64,000 bases of DNA from Hysterangium stoloniferum (GCA_015178975.1 WHVD01000030.1:372001-436000), one strand, 5' to 3'. Positions 11,401 through 21,856 are shown, counted from the stretch's first letter. Numbers and translations: made by a program. Notes: generated from the letters alone by a model not told the origin.

Positions 11401-12126
11401 AGTTGTAGTTTTTGCACCAGAGGCCCTACAAGTCTTGAAAGATTCATCGCGAATGAAGACTACAAAGGTTTGAGAGTCTTTTGCTTTTGCAGCTCGTAAG
11501 AAAGTCTTCTGATTGACTATATTGATATTCGGATTGACAGTCTCGGATTTCAATTCTTCACGGATTTTCTCAGATGTCGATGAATGACTCGCCGAGGTCG
11601 AAGCATGCTTCTCTTCCGATAACGTTTCGATTGACGGTTGAATCGGATTTGGATTTGTCGAAGGTGTCGAAGTAGGTTCGAACGATATACGGCCAGATCG
11701 CCAGTCAATCGCAGGATTGTATTGCTTCAGCCAGTTGAGTCCTAATACCACTTGACAAGACGAGTCGAGATTGGTTAGAAAGAATTGTAATTCTTGAATT
11801 TGCCCGGATGGAAAATAAACTTGTAATGTAGTCGTATACATGATTTGTCCTGATGTCGGAGTCGATCCGTCAATTAATTTTAATGATAACGGATTTTTCA
11901 ATTGGTCGAAAAATAGATTATTTTGTCGTGCAAATGTTTTGTCCATGAAAAGATGACTAGATCCTGAATCAATTAATGCTTTCATTTTCGGAATTTTTTT
12001 CGATTTAAGTTCAATAATTAAAGAATCAGAAACTGTTACCGCTCGTAATATTACACAGTAATCTTTTTCGGCGTGATCGAGTTTTCTTCGATACTCTTCA
12101 CATGCCTGAAGAGTATCCCTTTTCAA
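8407..12126 (-). pseudogene. family-C pol: PR-RT-RNaseH-IN-chromodomain
   Basis: Domains in order: retropepsin (ALIDSGSSHLFMD; VVLGLNWLKQYNP), RT ([54 protein letters not shown]), RNase H ([29 protein letters not shown]), integrase zinc finger and DD35E core (ISMDFIEQLP; TSDRGSEF; GQTEQVNQTLEQYLR, 35 residues between the last two acids), GPY-like region, and a C-terminal chromodomain (EPEYEIREILDS; LRYLVAWLGYERTDEETSW) ending at a TAA at 8407-8409. TGA codons interrupt it at about 11303, 11069, 10757, 10124, 9821, 9706 and 9602. Family context predicts arginine at most of these. There is also a frame change near 8800. Pol opens at TTG 12126 in the -1 frame, overlapping the last gag codons. 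Confidence 0.93.
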
Positions 12127-13379
12127 TTTTCCGATTTAACATTCGATGTTTGATTCGACTGGTCGGATTGAGTTGTCAAATCTTGTACTTCAATGATTCG
12201 TCCTTTTGCAATTTGACGAGTTTTTCTTTTCGGGCAATCCCTCGCTGAATGGCCTTTTTCTCCACATAATGTACATAACCCTTCTTTAAATCTTCTGTCT
12301 CGTTCGGCAGGAAGTAATCGTCCATCAGGTCCTAGAATTGTCAAAGATGGTTTCGCTTGAGTCGAAGGCCTAAATGTTCTTGAAGTCGAAGTTGTCAGTT
12401 TTGAAGTCGAAGTTGTTCGTGATGTCGAAGGATAAGTTGTAGGTGTCGTCGGTTGTCTTCTTTCAAATCTTCGCAGAGTCGAACTTGATTCTGTTTCACA
12501 TTGTCGTTCATTTTCTCGCATCCAATAGTAAGAGTCGAGTTGAAGGGCTGCTGTTCGCAGCTCGGCAAAACTTTCAGGCTGGACTTGAAGCTTCACTATT
12601 TCGTCCTTAATTCGATTCGGAAGTCCTTTATAAAATCGTCGTCGTAAAGCGAATTCGTCATATCAAGTTTGAGCAGCGAGACTCGTAAATTGAATCGAAT
12701 ACTTCACAACATGATGATGAGCTTTCATTCGAAGATTATCGAGTTTTTCTTCGGCTTCTCCCTCTGCATCGATTTCTCCAAACTGAGCATATAATTCATC
12801 TAAAAAATCGAGATAATCCACAAGGAAAGATGGCAGAGGAATAGGGGGATTTAATAGAAAAGGTTGCCACCACTCTTGAGCCGTTTTCCGGAAATACGAA
12901 GTTACCATCGTAATTTTCGATTGATCGGATTCAAACGATTTTGGTCGAGATTGAAAAACCATTTCACATTGGGCGATAAAATTCTTCAACATCGAAGGTT
13001 CTTCTCCAGTAAACTCTTCGGGCTTATTCATTGTGATTTCAGGCTCCTTCGAAGACATCTGGTCCTTCAATACTTTTCCGATCGCATCTCCGAAATGTCA
13101 AAATATTGTTTCATCTTCAGATGAACCTGCCTCATGAGGCAGAGACTCAGGCAGAGGTGTCAAAAGAGATTCGGATTCTTCTCAAATTGGCAAAATCGGT
13201 TCTTCTCGAATTTCCTTGGGTTCTCGAATTGAAGACATCGCAGTTCTTCGAGTTTTGGTCAAAGGAGAAACTGGAATTCGCGATGGCCGAATAACTCTTG
13301 GTGAAGGAGTGGGAGCCACATATTGGAGTGCTGTAGAACTCAATGCTCTGGTAGTCTCAGATCGCGTCCTGGGCTTCAT
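12123..13379 (-). pseudogene. family-C gag with CCHC zinc knuckle
   Basis: The likely start is the ATG at 13379, only ~25 bp inside the 5' LTR. A serine/arginine/proline-rich N-terminus is followed by the capsid-like core (EEFTGEEPSMLKNFIAQCEM; TAQEWWQPFL) and a Ser/Thr-rich linker. A single CX2CX4HX4C knuckle (CTLCGEKGHSARDC) then binds nucleic acid. TGA codons at 13182, 13098 and 12663 break it; each fits a lost CGA arginine. It ends with TGA at 12123, overlapping pol. Confidence 0.9.
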
Positions 13380-13403
13380 CAACAGTTGATAGTTGAAATA
13401 TAC

Positions 13404-13832
13404 TGTCACGAATTGAATATTCTTCAATAAAGTCGAATAATATTCTACAAATCGAATTCGGAAGCCTCGTTCGACGAAGTATATATTCGCCCTGTCGATG
13501 AAGTAAGAGGCTATTACCAGTCATGAGTATTCACGGAAGTGTTTGTCGAAGAGTTACGACAAGATAGATTACTAATATCACTAATATACAGATATTTCGA
13601 CTGACTTCCCCTACTCCTTTCGTAGCCCTTTTATGCTTTTCGTTGTATCGTTATGACTATGTTATGAACTAATTATGAAATCATATATGACGTCGAAATG
13701 AGACATGTCGAAAGAGATTTGATGGTGTCGAATAATGTTCAGTTTGTCAAGTCGAATTTGATAGGTCGAAGAGTTGTCGAAAGTTACCTTTGATTTTTTG
13801 TGACAATATCATGACATGTGACAGTTGTGACA
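13404..13832 (-). repeat. 5' LTR of the family-C element
   Basis: 429 bp, TGTCACGAATT to GTTGTGACA, followed by the TSD GCCAC at 13833-13837. The 24 bp between it and the gag ATG must contain the primer-binding site. No match to a familiar tRNA 3' end is obvious. Confidence 0.95.
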
Positions 13833-13897
13833 GCCACAGAAATCGTTACTGACTTTCATACAGCTTACCCACTCAAACCCGGACCATTATCGTCTCT
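13833..13897 (+). pseudogene. family-A chromodomain, second part
   Basis: Joined across the family-C insertion (counting the TSD once), the frame continues from ATELGNA into TEIVTDFHTAYPLKPGP, the end of a gypsy chromodomain. It then meets a TGA that could be a decayed CGA. Confidence 0.8.
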
Positions 13898-14101
13898 TTG
13901 ACCGCAATCCGTGGACCCCGTGTTACGTTTGGACTCATTTTCACTATTTCCTGTTGCCCTATGTCTCTCTTTGCTTTTACAGGTTCTGACATGTCTTTCA
14001 AGTCTTTAAGCAGATTCCCCGCAGACTTTGACTTTGACTTTGTTTCTTATTTTTCATGCTTACTTTTATGTTCAATTATTTTTTATTTCTATATTACTTT
14101 T

Positions 14102-15072
14102 TCAGTCTACATTTATGGGACTGTCCTTTTTCCCCACCTCCTGTTTCCCCACCTCAGCTACCTCCCCAGGAAGCTCCACGACCTCTGCAGCAACCCCATC
14201 CTCATCTGACCTGGCATCCTCGGAACTCCCGATTTGCGGCTCTTCATACACATAGCCGCCATACTCTGCCAGGAACTTCCAAAACTCCTCACACTCTTTC
14301 ACCACCACTATTTGGACCTTGTTGCTCTTCCAGAGCAACTCGTTTTGGGCCTCAATGCCCTCAGCGATCCGTCCAAGGACCTCGTCCAACCTGGACAACC
14401 CATCTGTCCCACTAACGTCCCATGCCCCAGTTCCTGTGGGTTGCTCGTGGACGAGTAAACACCTTGCCTTGAGGTGGGCGCATTGATAGCACCCCGGTCC
14501 CCACCCAGACTTCTGATTGCATTCTGTGTTCCAGTCATTGCAACCGGAACACTGCAGATCATTCTGCATTGGAAGACGGACTGGTGCTGCCTTCCTTGCC
14601 TTCTGTTGATATGGTCAGTTTTCCACAGTTATCTCACGGACATGAGGACTCACCTTTTGAGGGCTCTCTGGCTCTCCCTCAGACTCGGACTCCACCTCTG
14701 TCGCCTTGCACTGAAAATGACAAGTCAGTAAAACGACAAGTGGGAAATTGGGACTTACCTTTCCCATGACAATCGCAGCCCTGTCCGTGGCCACCCGGGC
14801 TTTCTCTGCAGCCACCCAGGCATTCTCCGTGGCCACCACACAGCCTCCTCCACTTCACATTCCCTCTCCCTTGCGGCCTCTTCCTCTGCGGCCAATGCTG
14901 CCTGGTACTCTTTGTCCAGGGCCTCCTCGGCCTCCCTGGCCTCCCTCTCTGCTTCTTCATGAAGTCGGCGCTGCTCTTCTCACCGCACTAATAACTGTGC
15001 CGCGCTCCAAGGTGCCCGATACGGAGTGCCCGTGGAGGGCCCTGCGGTTGGCATTGCTCGTTTGGGCATTGG
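14102..15072 (-). pseudogene. antisense accessory gene of family A, Zn2Cys6-like, three exons
   Basis: Convergent to the family-A pol and located between it and the 3' LTR. Exon 1 (about 15072-14759) encodes an Ala/Glu-rich coiled coil (EEAEREAREAEEALDKEY; VATENAWVAAEKARVATD). It has one TGA where CGA is expected and a small frame slip. Exon 2 (14710-14654) is 19 codons, acidic (EVESESEGEPES). Exon 3 (14602-14102) begins basic, then has six cysteines in the pattern CX2CX6CX9CX2CX6C, then a helical C-terminus (LDEVLGRIAEGIEAQ; ECEEFWKFLAEY). Introns are 48 and 51 bp with GTAAGT and GTGAGT donors and CAG acceptors. The family-D element carries the same layout. The spacing matches Zn(II)2Cys6 domains. 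Transcription and function are unproven. Confidence 0.65.
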
Positions 15073-15276
15073 TTTTGGTCCCATTTTTGTGAAGATGGGG
15101 GTAATAAAGAAGAAGAAATTTCTATTTTTTCAAATTTTTATAGGCTCACCGTGTTTGAACCTTACCTTCCAGATCACATGACTCTTTGACACATACGTGT
15201 AACCGACATGACTTTTGACACATGCACGTAGCTGACAAGAACCTTATCTATGCCTAGAGCCTCTTTGGGACTTCGG

Positions 15277-15292
15277 CATAAAGGGAGGGTAC
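15277..15292 (+). promoter_or_regulatory. polypurine tract of the family-A element
   Basis: ATAAAGGGAGGGTAC directly before TGTTACGACC of the 3' LTR, in the position of a gypsy plus-strand primer. Confidence 0.75.
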
Positions 15293-15662
15293 TGTTACGA
15301 CCAGACAAATCCCGCCAAACTCTGGGCACTAACCCGTATGCCCCCACACGCTACAAGCACCAATTGTCTGTTTATAGGATTTTCTGCCCGGACTCCGTAC
15401 ATCAAGACTCATTACGTTCGACCTCATTACAACACATATCAGTCACCGGACTTCCCCTGGACTCTGTCTCTGTTTATGTCCATCTTCATCCCACGCATCA
15501 GTCACCGGTCCCCACTTAGAATCCCGTCACCACTCTAATCGAGCCCCATTCCCATTTTAGTCAAATGACCTGTCATGATTTAGGACTCCACTCCCGCTCC
15601 GTTTCCCGTTATGGGTTATGCTTTGTCACGATTTGGACTCCGCTCCATTCCATCCTGTTCCT

Positions 15663-15680
15663 AACACCAAACTTGGTGTT
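15663..15680. promoter_or_regulatory. U3 palindrome AACACCAA-N2-TTGGTGTT
   Basis: Eight-base arms around AC, about 75-90 bp upstream of the TATA box. Retained in the other A copies (near 16491, 19818 and 32467) despite their divergence. Candidate dimeric transcription-factor site. Confidence 0.45.
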
Positions 15681-15754
15681 TATTATTCCTGTTTTATGTT
15701 TTGTTAGTTTCATTTCATCATTACTGGATTTGGTATGTTATTCACTCCATGGTC

Positions 15755-15762
15755 TATATAAA
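15755..15762 (+). promoter_or_regulatory. TATA box of family-A LTR
   Basis: TATATAAA within TCTATATAAACTGG, conserved in the copies at about 16580, 19735 (reverse) and 32564 as TCTATATAGTCTGG. The likely transcription start follows shortly downstream. Confidence 0.5.
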
Positions 15763-16111
15763 CTGGCAGATGTTGTACATACAATCCAGTCAGAAAATTA
15801 GCTTAGATTCCCCCCAGTAATCTAATATATTTTCTGCTCTAAAACCTTACTCTTATCAGACCGCTCACACTAGTTGGAACCCGCGGGCTCTGGCGCATCT
15901 GTCTCTCTCAACTATCTTGACTCACGACTCACGACCTCCAATCTATGACCTACGACCCACAAATCCCGCCCAGACTCCCTGGGATCCCCGTCCGCCTGTT
16001 CGAAATTGGACAACAAAATCTAGCAAGGGCGCAGCCTATAAGCTGAAACCATGTCCTACCAGATATCCCGTGGGTTTCTCTGGAGACCCGCCCTGTGTGT
16101 GTATCCTAACA

Positions 16112-16969
16112 CATCATGTCTGAACCTTACCTTCCAGATCACATGACTCTTTGACACATACGTGTAACTGACATGATCCTCTGACACATGCATGTAACCA
16201 ACAAACTTTGTCAAATTCTAGAGCCTCTTTCTCTTTACACACTAGTTATCTGTTAACCAGAATACCTGCTGGGACCTATGCACATCATACCTGTCTATCT
16301 CTGACCCTGTCCCACACATCAGTCAACTGGACCCTGCTTGGAAAACCCATCAGCTCTCTAACTGAGCCCCATTCCCGTTATGGTCAAATGACCTGTCACA
16401 TTTTGGACTCCACTCCCACCCCATTCCCATTATGGTCTAACAACCTGTCACATTTTGGACTCCACCCCTGTTCCATTCCACTCCTAACACCTAATTTGGT
16501 GTTTACTTATCTCATTTCATGAATTACTAGTTTGGATTTCATTATCACTGGATTTGGTATAACATACATTCCACAGTCTATATAGTCTGGTAGATGTTGT
16601 ACATACAATCCAGTCAAAAAATCAACTTAGATTCCCCCCAGTAATCTCAGTACATTTTCTGCTCTATTCCTCTCTTTGAAACACACCGCTAATTACCTTG
16701 TTGGAGCCCATGGGCTCCGACCTATCTATCACTCAACCTCTGACCCATCACCACCTGACCCTTCAACCTCTGCAGGATTCCCACAGTCAACCCTCTGACC
16801 TCTCAACCCATCAACTACTCCCAGACTCCCTGGGAGTCCCGTCTGCCTGTCTGAAATTGGATGACATGATCTCATGAGGGTGCAGCCTATAAGCTGAAGC
16901 CAGTCCTACCAGCTTTCCCATGGGTTTCTCTGGAAACCCTCCAATAAGCTCCACGTGCACTCCTTAACA
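16112..16969 (+). repeat. second family-A 3' end plus 5'-truncated LTR
   Basis: 16112-16224 repeats the internal segment that precedes the first LTR. The polypurine tract and about the first 90 bp of the LTR are then deleted, after which LTR A continues to CCTTAACA at 16969. It keeps the palindrome, TATA region and hairpin module (about 16855-16906). This copy is more CpG-depleted than 15293-16111. Confidence 0.8.
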
Positions 16970-18355
16970 ACATGCTCTATCATGTATAGTTTGATATGAT
17001 ATAATGACATTATGTGATCTCCATATATGGATGAATATTTTAATAGAGAAAGTTCATTGGATACCTTTTGTTGCTGCCAAGGTTAGGTGGGAGATTACTT
17101 GTATTTAGTGCTTGGTATACTGTAGCCACCATTTGCCTTTAATGTATCTGAAACTTTCCTATGTATATTTGCAATTAAATCCTCACATACCTTTGCATCA
17201 ATCTTGTACCATTCCTTCACCACCCTCTCCCAAAACTCTTCTATCCCCTGCAGTGCATTCTCATACCCTGCCAACCTCCTCTCCAGGTGATTCCATAAGT
17301 GTTCCATGGATTTCAGGTCAGGAGACTGTGCTGGCCATGAGAAAACCCTGAAACCATTTATTGGAACCAATTCTGGGCCTTCTTGCAGGTGTGCTTAGGG
17401 GCAGTATCCTGCTGGAAGCTGCAGATTTCATAGTCACTAAGGCTGGCTTGCAGGTCATCCTCCAGAATCTGTATGTAGAGATCCCCATCCATCCATCCAT
17501 CAATCTTACATGCATACCCAACCCCTCACAGTGTAAACCCCATACCATCAAAGATCCACCACCAAACTTCAGGGTTCCCTCAACCAGCCTGTCACTCAAG
17601 CCCTCCCCTGCCTTTTTCCACACCCACTTCCTACCCCAGCCTATAGATATTTGTCTCATCAGACCACACCACCTTCTTCCAGTCCTCCACAGTCCAATTC
17701 TGATGTGCCAAAGCAAAGTCCATCCTCTCCTTCCTATGCTTCTTAGACAGAAGAAGCCTTTTCTTCTTTACCACCAGCTTCATCCAAGCTGCTTTGAGTT
17801 TACAATGCACTGTTTGAGGATAGAGTGACTGGCTGGTGATACATAGTTACAAAGTGCCTTTGTTACATCTACAGCTATGTCAGCCTTCCCAGAGCTCATA
17901 AGGCATCAAGCAAAACAGATGTTGGCTGTAGAGAGTTTGAAAGGGTGACCACCAGAGACCTTAGAAAGGTGGGAATCATATTCAGAATGAAGTTTAGATA
18001 GTAGCAAAGCCATAGCCAATAGAAAGTGAAATGTGTTTAGCAGAATAGCCAATCAAGTAGAGAAAGGATCTCATCCTGGGTAGTAGGGGAAAGGGGATGC
18101 ATAGTTGGAATTAGGAGAATCTTAGCTGTGAGAGCCCTTTGACTTATACTTTAGCACAACATGATTACATAACATGTTGAAAAAACATAAACAAGTGCAA
18201 ACAATCAACATAGTGCATGATTTTCATACAAGGGCCTGTCAGCAACAAAAGGTATCCAATGAACCTTCTATATGAAAATATTCATATTTTTACCATATAT
18301 GGAGATTAAACAATGACATTATGTCATATTACATTATACATGATAGAGCATGTTG
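16970..18355 (-). mobile_element. Tc1/mariner element with ~100-bp inverted termini
   Basis: Left end CAACATGCTCTATCATGTAT; the right end (to 18355) is its reverse complement. Similarity of the two ends runs about 110 bp inward to TTCATTGGATACC and TTTTGTTGCTG. The left end abuts the LTR A 3' end directly, so its flanking TA is not visible. It carries a dead transposase. Confidence 0.85.
17095..17900 (-). pseudogene. Tc1-type DD34E transposase, frameshifted
   Basis: Reading three frames on the minus strand gives HRKERMDFALAHQNWTVEDW, VVWSDETNIYRLG (first Asp), FGGGSLMVWG, FQQDTAPKHTCKKA (second Asp), WPAQSPDLKSMEHLWNHL (Glu) and a C-terminus with KANGGY. The second Asp and Glu are 34 residues apart, the Tc1 signature. 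Weak helix-turn-helix remnants extend upstream to about 18120. Frameshifts and stops make it inactive. Confidence 0.88.
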
Positions 18356-18432
18356 ACAAATATCTTGGTGATTTCTACTATTTTATCTACTGATGTATAA
18401 GGTATGGAAGTTGAAACTGCAAAACATTGGAT

Positions 18433-18982
18433 TGTTACAACCTGTTCCCACATGTTTCAATATCCAACTCCTGACTTCTGACTTCTGACTATGGAATATC
18501 ATAGTTACCATATCTTCCGTATTCTTCCCTTGTTCCACATTTGGTAATTTGTCTGTTGACAAGTATTCACTTGTTTGTTTATTATATTCCCGTTTCGGAA
18601 TATTGTCTCCCCAATTCATCTTATTGTATTCCCATTTCAGAATACTTCCATTTCTGTCTTATTGTGGTCTTAGTTTGTAGTACAATAATGAGAAGACTTA
18701 TATTAGTTTCCATGAATTTGTACTTTACTTTAGATCTGATATCGACTTAGTTTCTTATTCCCTCTTCCATCTTTCTGTATGCTCAATATTCAGAACTCTT
18801 CGGAACTCTGAATATCCATATCTTCCAGCATAAGTCTCACCTTTGAAATTAAGGACTTCTGAGCTTTTGTGTAGAGCCGCAGCACATAAGCTGAAGCTGA
18901 CGTCCTGATCCTATCCGATAGTTCCTGACTTTCCGGTGACTTTCCAATAGTTCCGGAATAAGTTCTGACACAGCACTTAACA
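18433..18982 (+). mobile_element. solo LTR, family D, TSD TGGAT
   Basis: 550 bp, TGTTACAACC to CACTTAACA, with TGGAT at 18428-18432 and 18983-18987. About 90% similar by eye to the 3' LTR at 38597-39143. Contains the hairpin module near its 3' end. Confidence 0.92.
18845..18905 (+). ncRNA. conserved LTR hairpin module (family D copy)
   Basis: GAAATTAAGGAC, then CCGCAGCACATAAGCTGAAG, then GTCCT. AGGAC pairs with GTCCT and CAGC with GCTG. The spacer differs completely from families A, B and F. Confidence 0.5.
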
Positions 18983-19261
18983 TGGATACATTTTGTGAGT
19001 CACTGTACTGTCAAGGTTCAGTGTTCTACTCTTAATTGTATTTATTGGGTGCAAACTTTGTCCAATGATGGGTAGGATGCCTCAGTTTACATATGTGCTG
19101 CACCCTCACAAACCATTCAGTTACCCTATATTTCAAACATGTAGGGGCTTAGTGTACTTTCAGGAAACAAGACTGTTTCAAAAATGCATCAGGGATTTGG
19201 GAATGTCTACACCCATTATGTAGACTCCCTAGTTTCCCTAGCCTCCCTAGATCTATGTATA
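18983..19261. other. non-coding stretch with a partial hairpin-module relic
   Basis: No gene seen. At 19091-19135 the sequence ATGTGCTGCACCCTCACA followed by CCTATATTTC resembles the 3' half of the LTR module, so it is probably a very old LTR fragment. Confidence 0.35.
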
Positions 19262-19319
19262 GTAAGTGTTAAGGGTGCGTACATGGAGGGTTTCTGGAGA
19301 AACCCACAGGAAATCTGGT

Positions 19320-19375
19320 AGGACTTGGCTTCAGCTTATAGGCTGCGCCCTCACAAGATCATGTTGTCCAATTTC
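19320..19375 (-). ncRNA. conserved LTR hairpin module (family A copy)
   Basis: Plus strand AGGACTT, GGCTTCAGCTTATAGGCTG, GCGCCCTCACAAG, then GTCCAATTTC. GGAC pairs with GTCC; CAGC/GCTG and GGC/GCC form the inner hairpin. Confidence 0.55.
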
Positions 19376-19422
19376 AAACAGGTGGATGGGAATCCCAGGG
19401 AGTCCAGGCGGAGTTTGTGGGT

Positions 19423-19560
19423 TGAGAGGTCATGGGTCGAGAGTTCATGGGTTAAGAGGTCGTGGGTTGAGAGTTAAGAGGTCGTGGGTTGAGAGGTCAT
19501 GGGTTGAGAGGTCGTGGGTTGAGAGGTCATGGGTTGAGAGGTCATGGGTTGAGAGGTCGG
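19423..19560. repeat. 15-bp minisatellite in LTR A
   Basis: About nine copies of GTTGAGAGGTCATGG with GTC(A/G)TGG variation, i.e. CpG versus decayed CpA at the same position. The plus-strand copy at 15293 has only a few related units (CTCACGACCTC). Confidence 0.85.
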
Positions 19561-20202
19561 GGAGTCGAGATAGATAAGTCAGAGGTTGAGTGATAGATGC
19601 ATTGGAGTCCATGGGCTCCAACTAGTGAGAGTGGTGTAATTCAAAGAGGAGTTTAGAGTGGAAAATATACTAAGATTACTGGGGAGAATCTAAGCTGATT
19701 TTCTGACTGGATTGTATGTACAACATCTGCCAGACTATATAGACTGTCGAATGAATAACATACCAAATCCAGTAATAATGAAAATGAAACTAACAAACAT
19801 AAAATGAGATAAGTAAACACCAAACTTGGTGTTAGGAACAGGATGGAATGGAGCAGAGTCTGAATTGTGACAGGTCATAAAACCATAACGGGAACGGAGC
19901 GGGAGCAGAGTCCAAATTGTGACAGGTCATTTGACTATAACAGGAACAGGGCTCAGTTAGAGGGATGATGGGTTTTCCAAGCGGGGTCTGGTGACTGATG
20001 TGTGGGACAGAGTTGGACATAGACAGGGATGGAGTCCAGCAGGTATTCTGGTGACTGATACATGAAGTAATGAAAGTCAAGTGTGGACAAGTCTGATGTA
20101 CGGAGTCTGGTGGGAATTCCAGTAAACTGACAATTGGTGCATATAGGGTGCAGGTGCATATAAGTTAGTACCTGGAGTCCGGCAGGAATTCCAGTCATAA
20201 CA

Positions 20203-21856
20203 GTAAGCTTTTATACTGACTAGTAAATAGGGAGAAAAGTAGTGTGTCTAGCCATGTCTAGCCAAGCTAGCTAGCTCCCCTAGATGGCTCTAGATCATAT
20301 AAGGGCATACTTACTGATTTTCCCACTTTCCTGATGTAGTAGTTGGGTCAGTACTATTAGTATTAGTGTTAAGAGTCTAGATACAACAATTAATACTCAG
20401 TATTTGTGCACAGTATGCCAAATAGCTGAATTGATTACCTAGATACAACAATTAATACTAGGTAATAAATGAGTAAGAATGATAAATAAAAGTAGTGATA
20501 ACTATCTCACCTCAGTATTTGCACACAGTATGCCAAATAGCTGAGGTGATACTAACTAAATTGTCTTGTATTTAAACTATCTGATAGCCAAGAGAAATAT
20601 CCATATAATATATCAGAAACATCTTACAAATATATGATATCAAGACAAGGTATGAAATGACTATTGTTACCTGTGTTTATATGGCCATAAGGCCATATTG
20701 CGGCCTTTGCATGACCGTATGACTGTGTAGCCATATAGCCGAATACAGCATCGTGGACGATTCCATGCTTGATCCAACAATTAGAACTGATAGAAAACCA
20801 GGAATTAGCATACAAGACATACACATAGCAGACAAGTCTAAGTGAATATTTGGATTGACTTGTAACTATGGTCTCTACAGGCATAAAATAAAATTGTCAC
20901 ACTAATAGATAACATAGGACAAGTTCAAGTTGAGAGAACAACAAGAACAATAAGACAGATCTAGAAAAGATCTTAGGTTTGGAGTTCAGGTTCAGAGTTC
21001 CAACACCATATAATGTGGTAGGTCCCTGAACTATGCAGCTGTTCTATATTTACTGTGTTCCAGCTTGCCAAGGATAGCTGATGTGATACATCTGCTTCAA
21101 CACCATGATGTGTATAACCAAAATACCATATATGGTAGCTGGGGAGGTGCTTTGGCCAGTTGAAAAACAAAACTTGACTAGATATGCGACTTTCCCATTC
21201 AGCCATTCCTTGTGTACAGTTCAGGGTTGTTTCTGAACCATATATAGTAAAATAATTGGTATTGTAACCTCTCAGTAAAGTTACTGTTATTATTACAATT
21301 ACATGTTCATCACGCATCACACACCCCAAACAGTCAAATAGTAAATTTGGTACTTTTTGGATTCTTCCTAATATTTCCCTTCACTTTGTAACCACTAGGA
21401 AAGCCTGATTGTGTAAAAGAACTATTTTTTGAGCTGTTCTTTACTCGTTCTTGAAGTCTGCTACCGCAAAACCTCTTTTCTTAAAAAGTTGGGAAAAGTT
21501 CATATCACCCTTTAAACCGGCTAAACATGCAATCGTAGTATAGTATCACTCACTGAGAGTTTCGTCAGAACTGCGTTATCTTCTCATTGCCCGTCCCGAA
21601 TCGATACGAATTAGTCTCTTACTCGGGTAGTGATAACGCGATGTCGTGACCACGTGACCAGTCCCAAATTTAGTGTAGACTTCACGGCATCGTTTTGAAA
21701 TATGCAGAAGGTCCTGTATAGCAAGCATCACGTTTTCACAGCATTGCACCGGATCTCAAGATGATAAATTTTGGCTGAGGACCCAAAATAAAGTTCAAGC
21801 CTAGTTCATTAGCTCATCCCCATTGTCGATAGAGTCGATCATCTAAAATCGTCTCA
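20203..21856. other. intergenic, no gene recognised
   Basis: AT-rich DNA with a locally repeated segment: TAGATACAACAATTAATACT occurs near 20377 and 20430, and CAGTATTTG...GCCAAATAGCTGA near 20398 and 20516. A weak minus-strand ORF at 20973-21329 has no recognisable similarity. 21350-21850 shows normal CpG again and probably holds the promoter of the next gene. Confidence 0.4.

Larger units (their letters stand above)
7038..13832 (-). mobile_element. complete Ty3/gypsy chromovirus, family C, 6.8 kb
   Basis: The element has two 429-bp LTRs and a 5-bp TSD (GCCAC). Reading along the minus strand it holds gag, then pol (protease, RT, RNase H, integrase, chromodomain). A convergent plus-strand ORF sits between pol and the 3' LTR. 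The interior is rich in TCGA and CGA, unlike the CpG-poor repeats around it, so it is the youngest large insertion here. The LTRs differ at roughly 4% of sites, almost all CpG transitions. About ten TGA codons interrupt gag-pol, so this copy is not autonomous. Confidence 0.95.
15293..16111 (+). repeat. family-A 3' LTR
   Basis: TGTTACGACC to CCTAACA, 819 bp. U3 contains repeated GACCTGTCA-type boxes, an AACACCAA-AC-TTGGTGTT palindrome (15663-15680) and a TATATAAA box (15755-15762). The conserved hairpin module lies near the 3' end (about 16008-16058). A GAACCTTACCTTCC segment that precedes this LTR recurs directly after it, showing that element 3' ends are tandemly duplicated here. Confidence 0.85.
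19267..20202 (-). mobile_element. solo LTR, family A, TSD GTAAG
   Basis: 936 bp, TGTTAAGGGTG to CAGTCATAACA, flanked by GTAAG at 19262-19266 and 20203-20207. This is the only complete A copy with both TSDs visible, and it defines the family boundaries. It contains the module at 19320-19375, a 15-bp minisatellite (19423-19560), the palindrome near 19818 and a TATA region. Confidence 0.93.

Noticed and set aside
8611-12663. TGA read as tryptophan (alternative genetic code) in the family-C element
   Set aside because: TGG is used normally for Trp in the same ORFs, and family context predicts Arg (CGA) at the TGA sites; CpG decay explains them.
20973-21329. 118-codon minus-strand ORF
   Set aside because: No similarity, low CpG surroundings and no splice or start context; not called.
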